DNA of 22,220 nucleotides. Source: an uncultured Blautia sp. GTDB taxonomy: Bacteria > Bacillota > Clostridia > Lachnospirales > Lachnospiraceae. Below, piece after piece: positions 22,141 through 22,220 of this stretch. The DNA is taken from positions 1 to 22,220 of the forward strand of contig UQLX01000037.1 in the NCBI GenBank assembly GCA_900541985.1. Reading direction: 5' to 3'. Below the pieces are notes generated by a model. The model was not told the DNA's origin. It worked only from the letters and a program-made list of their open reading frames with translations, and ran no database searches. The translations under genes and the position numbers were made by a program. Positions within the stretch are counted from its first letter, which is position 1. Every line of letters begins with the position of its first letter.

Positions 22141-22220
22141 CTTAATCCCCTGGGATTTCGCACCCGATAGCGATAGGTAATCCTTTGAAGTTATCTCCGG
22201 ATTTTCCCCCGCTCCACACC
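22139..22220 (-). pseudogene. maff2: maff2 5' fragment (edge of window)
   Basis: Codons at 22164-22141 encode GAKSQGIK, the most conserved piece of Maff2. After the shared CA the frame runs into the element and stops about 20 codons later (CAT TTA ATG CCT...). The frame is open to the window edge, but the 55 bases further upstream do not give the LLEGYG-NDNP stretch I expect, so this allele is diverged or rearranged there. Confidence 0.65.

Overview
The window looks like a chromosomal or plasmid segment from a gut-type Firmicute (Clostridia, probably Lachnospiraceae). The evidence is Gram-positive ribosome binding sites (AGGAGG), Tn4451/CTn-type genes (TnpV, MobL relaxase, DUF3847, large serine recombinase, Maff2, PrgI) and a type I holin-like toxin. 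Nearly every gene is on the minus strand, so the biological order runs from right to left.

Three levels of nesting can be read. (1) The backbone is an integrative conjugative element (ICE). Its type IV secretion genes lie at 1-3605: the 3' end of maff2, a TrbL/VirB6-like membrane protein, a PrgI-family protein and a VirB4-type ATPase. (2) virB4 is cut at position 52/51 by a sequence that starts GTGCGAC and folds into short stems, most likely the 5' end of a group II intron that continues out of the window. (3) maff2 is split by a complete 18.5-kb integrative mobilizable element (IME), from 3604/3606 to 22138/22140. Rejoining the two maff2 pieces at a shared CA dinucleotide restores the family motif GAKSQGIKQLMAGAG. 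Rejoining the element ends gives a symmetrical attP centred on the same CA. Both junctions of the element are therefore fixed at base level.

IME layout, from the right end: tnpV, four small accessory genes, a regulatory or terminator region with duplicated sequence (20155-20514), two small ORFs and an SSB gene (19176-20163). Then comes an A+T-rich cargo block (10379-19017). The left module holds DUF3847, MobL relaxase, a Toprim/RepA-type primase-helicase fusion, a type I toxin-antitoxin locus, a TnpW-like small protein and a large serine recombinase beside attR.

The cargo block reads as a defence operon: an XRE regulator with an extended -10 promoter, an MmeI-like one-protein restriction-modification enzyme, a protein of unknown function translationally coupled to a Clp-type AAA+ ATPase, a 155-nt intergenic region of six consecutive hairpins, an SF2 helicase with a C-terminal HNH nuclease, a coupled 177-aa unknown protein and a membrane/zinc-ribbon protein. 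I do not recognise this combination as a named system. It is the best candidate here for an undescribed one.

Functionally, the recombinase excises and integrates the element. Relaxase, DUF3847, primase and SSB serve mobilization and strand replacement. The toxin-antitoxin stabilises the element and the cargo probably protects the host. While integrated, the IME breaks a transfer gene of the ICE it sits in. Gene calls rest on translated motifs read by eye; no database search was possible.
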